From positions 6,226,301-6,290,300 of the forward strand of contig OZ014423.1 of the NCBI GenBank assembly GCA_963965975.1: a stretch of 64,000 bases of DNA, written 5' to 3'. Every line of letters begins with the position of its first letter. The first letter of the stretch is position 1. Under the pieces are notes generated by a model. It saw only the letters and a list, made by a program, of their open reading frames with translations. It ran no database searches and had not been told where the DNA came from. Shown piece by piece: positions 1 through 12,915 of this stretch. The stretch is from Xestospongia bergquistia. Taxonomy: Eukaryota; Porifera; Demospongiae; Haplosclerida; Petrosiidae. Made by a program: the position numbers and the translations under genes.

Positions 1-24
1 ATTAATACATCCATCCTATCTTAG

Positions 25-777
25 GTCCAAGAGAAAATGATGTCTGCAAATTTACAAGTGGTTGGTTGGTACCATAGTCATCCTAGCAGTGAGGCTACCC
101 CCTCTATAAATGATGTTACACAGCAGCTCTCATACCAAGAGAGTATTTGCACCAAAAAAGGGGAGGAGCCTTGTGTGGGCTTAATAATAAGTCAGTCACA
201 TGATTTTCACATGATCATAATATGACAAAGTTTATAGGTCCAAATTTGGCCAACAGAAGATCTGAAATTCAATCAACTATTGCTGCATTTTGGGTTAAGA
301 GAAGAGACGAAATTTCTGTAAACAATTTAATTGTTATTAACACTATATTTACACTTATCAATTAGGCATCTCCAATGTCTCTACAATATAGTATACTGTG
401 GGAACAGTTTCTTACACAAGATGTTGTGGATGATATGGTAAATAAATATCCATCCAATTTTATTTTATTTATTTTTATTTATAGAATATACTGTCCACTT
501 ACTATCGTCACAGACAAGATGCTATTAATTTTAAAGCACAATGGAGAGATGGGATACCATTTGTACACAAACTAAAAGTAATAACTGCTTGTTCCATTGG
601 TCTACCAATCTTGTATCCATTCCATTATTCATCATCTATGTATTTAGCATCTATTCATTCATTGAACTATGTCTCTCCTAGACATCTCTAGCTAATGTTC
701 AGCCCAAGTTTCCTCAAGAAAGTTCTGATGAAACATTTTTCACTTTTATTGAACAGTTAGTGTTCCAAATTCAATAG
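25..777 (+). CDS. MPND: MPND-like JAMM (MPN+) domain protein, 3' part only
   Basis: Five exons are visible (25-190, 238-317, 366-437, 485-577, 682-777), all joining in frame and ending at TAG 775-777. The first exon carries the JAMM zinc-metalloprotease core: HSHP, six residues, then SxxD (HSHPSSEATPSIND), preceded by VVGWY. The upstream catalytic Glu of JAMM enzymes would lie to the left of the window. The following stretch, with FWVKRRDE and then SPMSLQYSI, matches the layout of vertebrate MPND, where FWV and a Pro-Met pair follow the MPN core. MPND-type proteins are JAMM proteins linked to chromatin and DNA-methylation reading; the sponge role is not known. MYSM1 is the main alternative. 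The 5' end is missing, so the N-terminal domain cannot be assessed. Confidence 0.75.
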
Positions 778-1015
778 AGATCAATCTACACATAATACAT
801 ACACAATAACTGTGACATACTCAATCATTCCTATAAGCCTCAATCTAAACATATTATATATATATATATATACAATAGACATTAGACTGTATCAAATTAG
901 CTTTATATCAGATGTCATGTGTTAAAGAACATATTTTCTCAATATTGCTGGAGATAACTGGTAGACTATAAATTAAAGAGTTATAATTATGTTAATAGTA
1001 ACACGTGCATTTTTA

Positions 1016-1298
1016 TTACATTGTATCGGTTGGTAAGTTTTGCAGAACTACAGCGAGCTCTTTGATATCCATCCATATATATAGTTGTACAGCCAAGTAA
1101 TGGACCTGCTCCTGTATTCTAAAGGAAGCTATAATTATCAGCTCCACATTCCTGTTGTTAACACACCTGTACAAACTCTGTAGCTACACTACTACTGTGC
1201 TTTCCTTTTGGTTCTTGCAATTTTCTTTGCTTGTGTCTTTCTCGTTTGCGTTCAACTGATTTTTGTTTCCTTAGAGCTTCGTTATGGTGAGCCTCCAT
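1016..1298 (-). CDS. Possible small two-exon gene, 75-residue basic protein of unknown function
   Basis: On the minus strand an ATG at 1298-1296 opens a 44-codon exon (1298-1167), followed by a 55-bp GT-AG intron (1166-1112) and a second exon (1111-1016) ending in TAA. The two exons join exactly in phase 0. An AATAAA poly(A) signal overlaps the stop. The first half is strongly basic and helical (RKQKSVERKRERHKQRKLQ); the second half is hydrophobic and Leu-rich (EQVHYLAVQLYIW, then ELAVVLQNLP). No family was recognised. It lies tail to tail with the MPND-like gene and head to head with the myosin gene (125 bp between start codons), as expected for a real gene in this compact genome. It could still be a chance ORF pair. 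Confidence 0.45.
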
Positions 1299-1423
1299 TG
1301 GTCTACAGACTATTTATGGGATGTAATGAATAACTATCTATTTATAACCGGCCCAGCTCCACCCTTATGTGCTGCTCTTGAGACACACCCAAACTTTTTT
1401 TACTAAGCTATAAAATCTTTATC
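1299..1423. promoter_or_regulatory. Putative shared promoter between the small gene and MYO3
   Basis: The two start codons point away from each other with 125 bp between them, so any promoter for either gene must lie here or overlap the other transcript. A TATAAA-like string (aagctataaaatc) sits about 15 bp before the myosin ATG. The assignment is by position only and depends on the small gene being real. Confidence 0.3.
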
Positions 1424-4400
1424 ATGTATTACCAAGATAATCTAACATTTGTTCAAGAGTACCCTAGTCCTGATGGAACGTGGGAATTAGTAGAAAAGAT
1501 TGGTGAGTATAATAGATTACATATATACTAATAGATTATATTTGCGGTATGTAGGTGAAGGCAATTATGGTGTTGTGTTCAAAGGTAGGAACAGGAAGAA
1601 CGGTAAGATTGGTGCTGTCAAGATTATGGATGCTGTTTTGGATAAAGAGGAAGATATCAAAGCAGAATTGAATGTATTTCAAAAGTATTCGTCACATGAG
1701 AACATAGTTACTTGTTTTGGTGTTTACTTGAAGACTCAAGACAATGCTGTCGATCAGTTATGGATTGTAATGGAGGTCAGTAAAAATTAGCACAAAGTTA
1801 TGATTATATTTTCTTTGTAGTATTGTGCAGGTGGGTCAGTGACTGACTTAGTTAAAAATATGAAAGAGAAAGGAGAGTCCTTAAGTGAAGATCTCATTGC
1901 ATATATTTTGCATGAGGTCTTGTCTGGAATGGTCTACCTTCACAACCATAACGTTCTCCATAGAGATATTAAAGGACAAAATGTCCTTATCACATATGAT
2001 GGAAGAATCAGATTGATAGACTTTGGTAAGTAAGAGGAACAGTATCATTTTCTTACAATATTATACTACTTGCTTAACTTTACATGATATATGCAGGTAT
2101 TTCAGCTATAGTGGAGCATGCTTATGGTCGGCGTAGAACAGCTATTGGTACACCGTACTGGATGTCACCAGAGGTTATCGCTTGTGAACATCAATTAGAT
2201 TGTGATTATGATGCTAGAGCTGATGTCTGGTCTTTGGGAATAACTGCAATTGAAATAGTTGATGGAACTCCTCCTTTGTTTGGTGAAAACCCTATACGAG
2301 CTCTCTATAAAATCCCAAAGTAGTACCAATGTTTAAAATTAGTGATCATTGTTATTGCTATTTCAGAAATCCTCCTCCAAAACTTCAGAATCCTATACGA
2401 TGGTCTAGACAGTTAAATAACTTCATTGCTAAGTTAGTCAAAACACTTAATTCAGTCAACAATAAGTATCTTCAAAAGAAGCCTAGAAGTACACACACTT
2501 ATATAAATGATTCAACTAAACATATTCAGTTAAATCTCTCTTTCTTTAATACCTAGATGTTTGGTAAAAGACTTTGAGCGTAGACCAACATCAAATCAAT
2601 TATTACAACATGAATTTGTCTCTTTTGTATCTAAAGATCCACGCATGGTTAGTTTAATGTTTGGTCCTCTGATCCATCATCCTTGTGTCTCATTGTAGCT
2701 ACGTCGCAAGTTAATGGCAATTCTTGATACTTACATATCTTGTGCTGATGCTTTAGAAGGCATCTCATCTGCTCAGTCTTCATGTCCTTCATCAGCTACA
2801 TCAACTGGGCTAGCCACAGCACAGTAAATATTACATTACTAATTTATTTAGTACTATCTTATATCTTGTAAGGAGAAATATGTTAGGAGTAAGGACAGTA
2901 GAGCTAGTGGATGACCTATCTGTATTGGAATATATTGATGAAGTCAGTATTTGATATATTATATTCTGTCTAATGTGTTTATAGGGTATACTTGTTGGAC
3001 AATTGATGAAGCGATATCGTAAAGGTTTTATATATACCTACGTGGGTGATATTCTTGTCTCTATTAACCCATTTCAACAAATACCTGATCTTTATAATGA
3101 AAAGGTTTGCCTCATTTTCTCTTTATGACTTTATATCTTTCTTGGCTCAATGTTAGATGTCCAAACAGTATCTAAGAGTTACTAGAACTTCTAAAGGTCG
3201 TCTCTCTCCTCATATCTTTGCAATTGCAGGTGCTTCTTACCAGGGAATGATCAGAGAGCTTAAGGATCAGGTGAGCATTGATGTTAATATTGATATCTCA
3301 TTGATTTTAACACCATTCTAAATTTCTAATATATTGATCTGTTTTCTGTTGCCAGTGCTGTGTTATATCAGGTGAGAGCGGTGCTGGAAAGACAGAAGCC
3401 TCCAATATTTTAGTACGACAATTTATGAAGCTTGGAAGAGTCAGTATTACTTGAAAATTTATCATATCCTCAAACCTATACTGATAGGCTAAGACTAATG
3501 CTCTTGAGAAGAAAATTCTAGCATTAAATCCTCTACTGGAATCATTTGGTAATGCTAGAACTGTTATCAATAACAACTCATCAAGATTTGGGAAATATCT
3601 TGAGCTCAATTTTATACCTAGTGGCCATGTAGTGGGGGCTCATCTCTCTGAGTATCTGCTAGAAAAGTCTCGTGTCATATCTCAAGCAGGGTAAGAGAGA
3701 GTGAGAACTATATATATACGACTATTGCTATTACTACTTTAGAAGGGAACGAAACTTTCATATTTTTTACTTCTTATTGGCTGGGCTTAAGCAACGAAAA
3801 CTCTTGGACCATTATAAGTTAAAGCATTCACTTCAATTTAGGTAATGTAACATAGTATGTTAATAATTTACTATTTGTTTCTGTTTGTTTGTTTATGTTT
3901 AGATACTTACGTCAAATTGGAACAAATAAAGCTACTGGAAAGCAGAACCAAGGATTTGCTGAGAGGTTCAATCAATTGGAAGCTGATTTTAAATTGTTTG
4001 GATTTACAGAAGAGGTTCATTTCAATTCATTACTAATACCATATTTCAATTCCTGCAGGAATTTCACCAAATATGTTGTATTTTGGCTGCTATTTTGAAT
4101 ATCGGTGATATCAACATTGAAGAAAGCACAACATCCTTCTTTCATATGGAGGAAGTTAGCATGATTGCTAATAGTATCCTATTGAATGATGGTATAATAA
4201 TATAACATAAATGTCTTGTTAATAAGCGTTTTGTAGTAAGTGAACTGTTGAAGATCGATCCAGAACGGTTACAAAAAGTTATCATTAATTCAGCTGTCAT
4301 GACTCATGGTATGATGAATACGCTCTTCTCTTTTAAACTTTTAATACACAGGAGAGACTATAGTACGTCCAAATACTGTAGAACAAGCTATGGATTGTAG

Positions 4401-6874
4401 AGATGCTATAGCTAAGTCCTTATATGGTCGTCTCTTTTCGTGGATTGTTAACCGAATTAATCCTACTCTGAATCCTCCTCAGGAAAAGTATGTAATCTAG
4501 TGTTCTATTATTTATTTATTTTTGTTGTTATAGAACAAATAACATGCTGAATATTGGAATTTTAGATATTTTTGGTTTTGAGAATTTTAAATCAAATTCG
4601 TTTGAGCAGTTATGCATTAATATCACAAATGAGCAACTACAATTTTATTTCAATCAACATGTGTTTGCTTGGGAACAGGTACATACCTTATAATAATTAC
4701 CAACTCATTAACACTATTACAGGAGGAGTATGAACGGGAGGGAATAGATGTAGCATGTGTAAGCTACACAGATAACCGCCCACTACTGGAACTACTACTA
4801 AATGTAAGCATGGGAACCAGGCTGAAAACTTTGGAATAGGAACCAGCTATACCTTATCATGTTCCTCCTTTTAGCGACCAATGGGATTACTAGCTCTTTT
4901 AGATGAAGAGAGTAAATTTCCTCGAGCTACTGATTTGACGTTAGCAGAAAAGTTTCATAAAAATCTCAGTTATACAGTATATTACAAGAAACCAAAGGAC
5001 AATGGGCCAAGTTTTCTCATACATCATTATGCTGGTGCAGTACTTTATGAAACTCAAGGATTCCTTGAGAAAAACCGGGATACACTAAAACCAGAGGTGG
5101 TTGGAGCTATGAGGGAATCTAGTATGAATAATATACACATAAACAATTTATATCTTCTGCTTGTTTTCTAGAAAATACTATTGTCTATCAACTCTTTACA
5201 ACTAGTCTCACTCAAACTGGTAATCTTCCTGTTTCCTCTCTCAACAAGGTTCCTGCTTCAGCCACACCCCTTTTTAGTCGACGAGGTCCTGCAGTAAGTA
5301 TTTAGAATTTGTTGATTTTTCACATGAACTATGATCTTGTAGCGAGTGCCACGACGAACTGTTATGCAAAGTGGTTATAAAGGTGGAACCAGTGGCCACA
5401 CACCTCTCTCAAATAGTGTGTCTATAACAACAAAACGTTCTCAAACTGTCAGTACTTATTTTTTTGTGAGTTAAATAAACTTTAAGTCTATAATGATGAC
5501 CTCATTTGTCTTAGTATTCTTTGAGAGAATTAATGGCTAAAATGTTATTAGGAACTCCTCATTTTGTACGATGTATTCGACCCAATGACCTTAAGACCCC
5601 TCTTGAATTTCATCCTGAACGTGTAAAGGAACAACTTCGATACACAGGGGTCTTAGAAACAACTAGAATTAGACGAGAGGTGGATATTCATTTTAAATAA
5701 ATTATATCATTTTTCCTTTAATAACAGGGTTATTCTCATAGAATATTATTTGAAGACTTTCTTAACAGGTGGGTTGAGTAACACATACATCATAATTAAC
5801 TATTATATTAGATATCAAGTAATTAGTTATCCATTAAGTCAATATGTGACTCCAACACAACTCAACTGTAAACAAATATTAATGCAGGCTGGATTAGACA
5901 AGTGGGCTATAGGAAAAACAAAGGTATCAATCATGACAACTTACTTGAGATAGCTGTGTCTATCTTAACTTGTACAGGTTTTTCTGAAGTATTATCATGT
6001 TGAGAGATTATGGCATATTCTTAGTAACTATCATAAATTAGCAACTCAAATACAACGAGTAACTCGAGGATGGTTAGCTCGACGTGAAGTGGAAAGACTC
6101 AGAAAAATAAGAGCTGTAATCATTATTCAGTCTGGTAAATATTGTGTATAGTACATTATTATAATGTGACATAGTTTATCTTCTGTTTATATTGTACAAT
6201 TGATTATATACACTGTTAACATTTTAGCTGTCAGAACTTTTATTGTAAGGAAACGCTTCAAGAAAACTTTGCATAGTAGAAAATGTGCAGCCATTCAACT
6301 GCAAGCAGGTTTGTCTAACAAAGAACTGAATTATCTATTTCTTACTAGTTTTCAGAGGTTACCTCTGCAGAAAGAGATATCAGAAACAACTTTGTAGAGC
6401 GAAGGCAATTATATTAATACAATCTGGTAAATGGATTATATAACATTAGGTATACTGTGTGTTGTAGTTGTTAGAATGTGGCTAGCCAAGAAAAGATATC
6501 AAGAACTTTGTTTTAAAATAAATGCAGCTGTACTAATTCAAAGAAGTATGCATATATGGTATTGAATGTAATAATATAGTGTTTGTAGACATCAGGAAAT
6601 GGATTTTCTCTCGAAGAGTTGCAGAAAGAAAAAAAAGAAAAGAAAAATTAAGTCAAAAATCTGCTCTAATTATACAAAATGGTCATTAAAAGTTCAATTA
6701 TTAATACAACAATTATCTCTCCATCCATTCATCTATCCATCAGCTATCTGTCCATTCATTTAGTCATTCATCTGTCCATTTCATAATTACACTATTTTGG
6801 TAAGGTTTCTCACCTGGCTCTGGAATGTATGCTGCGGTACAAACATGTTAAATTATACTTAAATTATGTATGTA

Positions 6875-6952
<78 letters not shown>

Positions 6953-7712
6953 GCTTTCAAACATTATCTTAAAAGACAAGCAAATATCAGAAAAGAAAAA
7001 GAGAACAAAATTCAACAAGAAAGCTTTCTTAGAAAAATAGAAGGAAGTCCAGGTAAAACATATCTAACCCTTTGAATAAAGTATTTATCAGTTGTATAAC
7101 TGTTACTATAAATTCACCCAATTTCTCATGGAAGTTATCACAGTCGCACAATATATAGTGAATATTCATATTGTTAGCACCTCTGCAGCTGTATGTGTGT
7201 ACTTAAGTAAATTCGTAGCCACTAGCAACTATACTCACTTTATCAGTGTCATTATCAATTCCTGTGTTTACCTTACCACACAAAATTTGTACATAACAAT
7301 GTTACTATACTAACAGTTGATCACTTCTTTCAACTAGTTTATGTTACTATGACAACATATCTCCTACATAACTAGGAAAGGAGACACTCCGTACAAAACT
7401 GGAGCGCCACGTGGTATGTAGCCTTCAGGAAATGGAGAGACAACTTACATCACAATCGTTGTCTCCACCTCTTCCTGTTCGGTGTGAAATCAGTCACATG
7501 ACATCAAATGATATGTCTAGGACACAGTCCACAGGTAATCGGTAATATCATTAGGCCAGCTGGCATCAAAAGAAGCCATAGTTGTAGTTCATATAATCCA
7601 GAATAAACAGTGACCTTAAATTAGTTAGTGAGTATGAAATTGTAAAATACATGGAAATTAATACATCCAATAGCTAATGAAATGTTAGGTTCTAAAAAGT
7701 ACCTATACATAC

Positions 7713-7776
<64 letters not shown>

Positions 7777-10161
7777 ATATATATATATATGTACATACAT
7801 GGTACTACAAACAGACTACCCTACTGTGCATTGGAATTTACCACAGAAGGTTCAACCTGGGAACAACATCTCTCCATGGCTTCTCTTAGCTGACATTAAC
7901 TGTGGAAAGTTTTGATAGGGACTAGTGTTGCCAGTCAACACTATATGAATTATTTTATCAATGTACTGGTCATTAGGTCATCAGGTGCTCTGCCTAGAGG
8001 ACTGACCTCTGTCTTTAGAGCCTCTCCAAAGAGGAGGGCAGGCTATTGAGAGACAGACCTCTATAATAATACTCTTGGATTATGATAGTTTCAAATGACC
8101 ATCTTTTAGGTGGTTTTCCTACTTAATAATTTATCAGGATTTTGTTCACATGATATCTTTAAATTTCACAAGGACAATGTTTGCTCAAGTTCTTACTAAT
8201 ATTACAGTTCTACTTTTGAAAAGACTTTAGTACAAAGATATCTTTGAATGGTTTGGTTACTTGTTAATCCATTCAGTTAGTTGTTTGGGTTGATTATCAC
8301 AATCCATTAGCCCTGTGAAATGTCTAGCATAAATAGGCTTCAGTGGTATGCTATATAGTTTACAGAGAGGCTGGTCCTGCCTACCTCAAAGCACCCACCA
8401 GACCAGTTTGACCAGATCATGACATCATTATGTCTCAGACAACTTTAATGAGAGGATATCCCATATGCTATGGTTATCAATAATACAAAGAAATAGTTAT
8501 AATATAATAAAGAGAATATTAAGTATATGTACATTTTTTAATAATAAATTTATTATAATTTCCTATATACACAGATGTAGCAGTCCATGACACCACAGCA
8601 ATCAAAGAAGAGGTAGTCTAACCATCTGTCCATTTTGTCTATTGTCTGTCCATAATCAAATAAGTCTGATGATATACATTACAATAAGAGTATCCATATG
8701 TTGTCTTAGTACATTATCAAGTTCATCTCACCCTTTGTTGAAACACCCGTTATATATAGTATTGAAGTAGTACTATATCTGTATATATATTGTAGAATAC
8801 AGACCTGGTCATATAATATTGTGGTATATTGCATTGATGATTGTTTTTATAGCAGACTTGCTTATTGATAATCTAATTAGTTTGAATTCAATTGTTCTAT
8901 TGAAAAGAATATTAAGACAAAAAGGAAAAACTCCAAGAAAATGAACTGTTAGGGGAGACACTTGTCTTTTCCTTTTAACATCAAAACTAATTATATATAG
9001 TACTTATGAGTCATTTAAAAGTTTCATTTTCATTATGTATATATGAACTTAATACTAACTATTAACGTTAGTAATGTGACTACTTTCAATGAAAACAATT
9101 CATACAAAACCATTTCATAGAGGTTAATGTACCCTAATGGGGGATTACCTTCAGTGGTCACTTAACTGTAATAATATTTTTAATTTTTAGTTGGTTCTAG
9201 AAAGATCACAACAAACCAACTCAGCTCTTTCAAGTAGGTGACTAATATTAATTATATATCTGGTTCAGGCCTGCACAAACCTGCCTTTTTCCATTACAGC
9301 AAATTCTGATAGCAAAAAGATACATGAAGAGAAAAAGAAAGTAGAAAAGGAAAATGTGAGATATATATATTATTAATAACAAACATATTACACACATAGG
9401 AGCTTGATATGTTACTATCAGGTGGAAAAAATCGGAATAGAGTCCAAATTGAGAATGACAAAAAGGAAAATGTGAGAATGTAATCTACAATATCATCTAA
9501 TGTAACATATATCCAATAATACAGGAACCTGATATAGTATTACCATCAGACCAATATAAAATGATAATTGACAAGAGTATAGAAACTGAAAAAGTGAGTG
9601 GGTTGACTAATCAGCCGCAATAACTAGATTATGAATACATATATTGTCCCTTTAGGAGCCTGCATTATTATTGCCATTAGAAGCGAAAGTTGACAGAGTT
9701 TCTGTAGCGCCTAACTCTAGGTAAACTGTTATGTATTATTGGTTTGGTCTATATCAACCACTACATAATTTGTGATCCCTGGTTATAAGTAAACATCATT
9801 TTTAGTCGCTAGGGATATGACTAATTGATAGAATTACCAATAACATCCCTTGGTCACATTACCAATAAACAATATTGTGGTTGTTTATTCTGCTTAGTTG
9901 AAGGTCAATTTATAATTAGGATCTGATAAATATAGTAGTAGTTTAATTTAAAAGCAACAATACAATATTTATTATAAATTATTTATATGTAGTGGACAAG
10001 CTAGACGAGTTAAACATTTTTTTGAAGATCTAATGAAGAAGGGTTCTTCCAAACAAGGAGGATCTTATTATCCTGCAGTTGAAAGGATCAATAGAAAAAA
10101 AGGACTACGTTCTGACATGTTTCAAAAACTGTTAGAACGCTTTGATGTTGGACATACATAG
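1424..10161 (+). CDS. MYO3: Class III myosin (NINAC-type): protein kinase fused to myosin motor with IQ repeats
   Basis: ATG at 1424; first exons 1424-1502, 1555-1775, 1821-2025, 2097-2319, 2367-2432, 2557-2647, 2699-2823; stop TAG 10159-10161. The N-terminal Ste20-like kinase has GEGNYG, the Lys of [17 protein letters not shown] and GTPYWMSPE, so it should be active. The motor follows with P-loop GESGAGKT (about 3371-3394), switch [10 protein letters not shown] and switch [10 protein letters not shown] (about 4565). Six IQ-like segments lie at about 6040-7050, then a Lys-rich tail. The C-terminus is basic ([17 protein letters not shown]). Only class III myosins have this kinase-motor fusion; they work at the tips of actin protrusions. 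Predicted length is roughly 1400-1500 residues. The number of IQ motifs exceeds the two or three usual in this class. Introns are mostly 45-60 bp, with longer ones in the tail. Confidence 0.93.
6878..6951 (+). repeat. (TC)n microsatellite in a MYO3 intron
   Basis: An almost pure run of TC dinucleotides ends two bases before the AG acceptor of the exon coding AFKHYLKRQ, so the repeat itself is the polypyrimidine tract of that splice site. Confidence 0.9.
7535..8574 (+). other. Long MYO3 intron (about 1 kb)
   Basis: The interval joins the exon ending in RTQSTG to the short exon coding [12 protein letters not shown] with matching phase 1. It contains the (TA)n repeat at 7716-7801 and otherwise no coding, RNA or transposon structure that I can recognise. 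Confidence 0.6.
7716..7801 (+). repeat. (TA)n microsatellite with palindromic flanks
   Basis: Long TA dinucleotide runs are interrupted by GTATGTA and flanked by ACATACAT and ATGTACATACAT, so the whole stretch could fold on itself. It lies in an intron and has no other sign of function. Confidence 0.85.
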
Positions 10162-11109
10162 AAAAATTAACTGTACCATAATGAGTATGCATAATTTAAA
10201 AATTCTTTTAATTTTGCACCTTATGTGTGATACATTATCAACTAGGGTGTGGTGCCACACCTCTGTGTAAACAAAATTCTTTCATATGGAGGCAAGCATT
10301 TTGATTGGTCAGTATTACTCAACGTCATAGTTATCAGCTCAATTCAATCGCCGGGTGTGTCGATCAAGCTGTAGACCCACCCAGTGGAACTGCCTTCCTC
10401 TCCACCCCTAGTGCGAAATTTGCCTTTTTATCGATCGATACACGATACTAAAGATCTTTCTAACACTTTTAATCTAACTATTCTACGGAGCTAATTTTGC
10501 AAAGCTACAAAGTGATTCGGGTTCGTCGTGTTTCCTCAAATCATTAAGTGGGCTGAGCCGACGACTTACATTCCATTCCTGCCAGGAAATCTTGTGGTTC
10601 GCAACTCCGCCTCTGCCTTACCTTTTCTTTGACGAGATTCTCCCAGCCTCCTAAATCGGAGGGAAGGTCGTAAGGCGTTCTTGTCCTCTCCTACCCAGGT
10701 ATATTGTCATCCTGTTGTGTTCTATATGTGTTATCTAGCTATCAGTCTGTCTGTAATGTTCTTTTTTAGATTAAACTTATCAAATTAGTCTCGCGAAATG
10801 TAACAATGTGAGCGCAATGATAATAACGTACTATGTAGTGAAATATAGTATCTAGCGATCTTCGCGCTTTTGTTCTTATTTTAATTATGATAAGAAATAA
10901 TTTAAAGATGGCCACAGGCACTTCATAGCCTCTTTGCTGTAAGTGGCCAGGAAAATAAGGAGACGTGTGGGCGGGATACTGGAAGCATATATGTGTACTC
11001 TGGGGGGAGGAAAGGGTACCTATCATAGCAAGCAGCTGCCATTGAATCATAAATTATTATTATTAAATTATTATTCTTTTTATAGTATTCTAAAATCCAA
11101 CTTAAAGAA
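10162..11109 (+). promoter_or_regulatory. Promoter, 5' leader and leader intron of the first Sp gene
   Basis: This stretch separates the myosin stop from the Sp ATG. It is less AT-rich at 10330-10700 than most noncoding DNA in the window and has an inverted CCAAT box (TGATTGG, about 10301). A splice donor after CTACCCAG (intron start 10699) and an acceptor TTTTTATAG ending at 11095 suggest a noncoding first exon and a 397-bp leader intron. ORFs on either strand here are short and do not resemble proteins. The promoter is inferred from position and base composition. Confidence 0.45.
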
Positions 11110-12915
11110 ATGGCGAGCGAAGAAAATCCAATTGTTTCTGCTGTGGATTGCATGGAAGTTACCACAACTCCCATGACGACTCTCTTAACAACAGAGATTA
11201 CGGATGCTCCTGTTACATCAGAAGACATGATGACTCAGCTAAACGATGCCCAAGTACTAGCAACTGTCGGAGACGCAACAACCGAAGTCATTAGCAGTGA
11301 TGGAGTTGAAATGATAGCTACATCAGCTCCAGCTGTTGAAGTGACGGCAACATTTGGTTTGGAAGATAATATTAACAGTATCGAAACAAGTGAGATTAAT
11401 AATTCCAGTACAGTCTACGTCTCTTCTCAGACCACACCCACTACTCAAGTAATTCCATTGACCATTAATGGTAATGTTGTCCCAATTACTCTCCAATTTG
11501 CTCCTGGAGGTGGTGGAAATTCTCCCAAAAGCCTGGAAGGGACGGAGGTCTCAGTTGAAGGTAACACTATTGTTATTCCTTCTTCAACTCCACAGATCTC
11601 AGAAGAAGTTGTCATAGCAACACAAACTGATGGAGGAGACAGCAATGTTGATCGTAACCTTTCTGCAGTCCAAATTCAATTTGGTGGTGGGCAGTCTTCT
11701 GGGATATCTATCCCAGCGTCTGTTTCCAATGGCATACCTATCATTAATCTGGCTGGGTTGGCATCAAACTTGCCAATAGCTTTGTTAGCTCAGCAATTAC
11801 AAGGAGTTGAAGGTTCTGGGGAGGAGGGAGAAGAGCAAGCTATGGAAGGACAGGAAACACAAGAAGACGAGGTTAAAACTGATCTGCAATCTGGTGTCAC
11901 TCAAATCCCTTTGGCTAGTCTTCAGAGTTTACAGAACTTGCTCAATCTTGGTCAGGCTTCAATTAGTATTCGACCTTCTAGTGCCCCAAACACGCCAGGC
12001 AGTCCAGGTGCTGTTCCCGTTCTTAACGTCAATGGCCAGCAATTTCCTCTCTTTTATACTCCACCTAATACTCGTCAACAAACCAAGCGATCCAATTGCA
12101 CATGTCCCAATTGCATTGAGATACAGAAAACAGGAGAAAGACCCAAACGACGTACCCACGTCTGTCACTATCCCGGTTGTGGCAAGGTTTATGGAAAAAC
12201 TTCTCATCTGAAAGCTCACCTTCGTACCCACACTGGTGAAAAGCCTTATGTCTGTACTTGGCCACTTTGTGATCGTAAATTCACACGCTCCGATGAACTC
12301 CATCGTCATCTTAAAACCCACACTGGAGAAAAGAATTTTCAGTGCAAATATTGCGACAAGAGGTTTATGCGTAGCGATCATTTGGCCAAACACACCAAAA
12401 TTCATTTCAAAAATTCTCCACAAAAATTAAGCACTGATCCAGCCACAGTTGCCGTCACAATTTCTTCTCTTCAAGAGCCATCAACAGTGGAGCAGTCAGT
12501 ATCTCACCTCCAAACTGTTCCATCTCTTTCTCCTGGTGTCACTATCAGCAGTGAATTGAACACAGTTGTTCAAAATGTTGCATCATCTATTGCTGAGGGT
12601 ATTTCTCATGCTGAACTGACTGCTGCTAGTGAAACATTAGCTCAGCTAGCTCAGGGAGCTGCTAATGTTGCTGCTGAGCTTACAGTCACTCAAACATACC
12701 AGTCCGAAGCTGCTGTGCAAGAGACCTTGGCAGCCAGTGCTGGACAAGAGATCGTTGTTACTCAGCAGTTTCTGGATGGAACAACAGGTCCCAACGAGCC
12801 TCAGCAAGTGGAAGCTATGACCCAGCCTACTACTGAAGAAGTTCAAGGCCTTTTATCAGAGCTATCACAAAGAGCTGAAGTAGCTGAAGCCTTGATACAA
12901 AGTGCTGAAGTTTAG
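11110..12915 (+). CDS. Sp1-4-like zinc-finger transcription factor
   Basis: A single coding exon of 601 codons with a good start context (AAAGAAATGGCG). The N-terminal two thirds is rich in Gln, Ser, Thr and Val, typical of Sp trans-activation domains. A Buttonhead box (CTCPNC, about residue 335) precedes three C2H2 fingers at about residues 352-435. Their recognition residues read [16 protein letters not shown] and RSDHLAKH, the same key positions as Sp1 (KHA, RER, RHK), so GC-box binding is predicted. A Gln/Ala/Val-rich C-terminal tail of about 165 residues follows. I see no N-terminal Sp box of the SPLxLLAATC type. Placement in the Sp1-4 group rests on length, Gln-rich regions and finger sequence. 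It is followed 658 bp downstream by a second Sp gene on the same strand. Confidence 0.9.
   Translation: MASEENPIVSAVDCMEVTTTPMTTLLTTEITDAPVTSEDMMTQLNDAQVLATVGDATTEVISSDGVEMIATSAPAVEVTATFGLEDNINSIETSEINNSSTVYVSSQTTPTTQVIPLTINGNVVPITLQFAPGGGGNSPKSLEGTEVSVEGNTIVIPSSTPQISEEVVIATQTDGGDSNVDRNLSAVQIQFGGGQSSGISIPASVSNGIPIINLAGLASNLPIALLAQQLQGVEGSGEEGEEQAMEGQETQEDEVKTDLQSGVTQIPLASLQSLQNLLNLGQASISIRPSSAPNTPGSPGAVPVLNVNGQQFPLFYTPPNTRQQTKRSNCTCPNCIEIQKTGERPKRRTHVCHYPGCGKVYGKTSHLKAHLRTHTGEKPYVCTWPLCDRKFTRSDELHRHLKTHTGEKNFQCKYCDKRFMRSDHLAKHTKIHFKNSPQKLSTDPATVAVTISSLQEPSTVEQSVSHLQTVPSLSPGVTISSELNTVVQNVASSIAEGISHAELTAASETLAQLAQGAANVAAELTVTQTYQSEAAVQETLAASAGQEIVVTQQFLDGTTGPNEPQQVEAMTQPTTEEVQGLLSELSQRAEVAEALIQSAEV

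Noticed and set aside
6866-7075. ORF coding a long Leu-Ser run
   Set aside because: Most of it is the (TC)n repeat; only the last part, AFKHYLKRQ onwards, is a real MYO3 exon.
7682-7915. ORF coding a Tyr-Ile run
   Set aside because: Translation of the (TA)n microsatellite in an intron.
11445-12846. Several ORFs on both strands within the first Sp gene
   Set aside because: They are shadows of a well-supported zinc-finger frame and show no domain or splice evidence.
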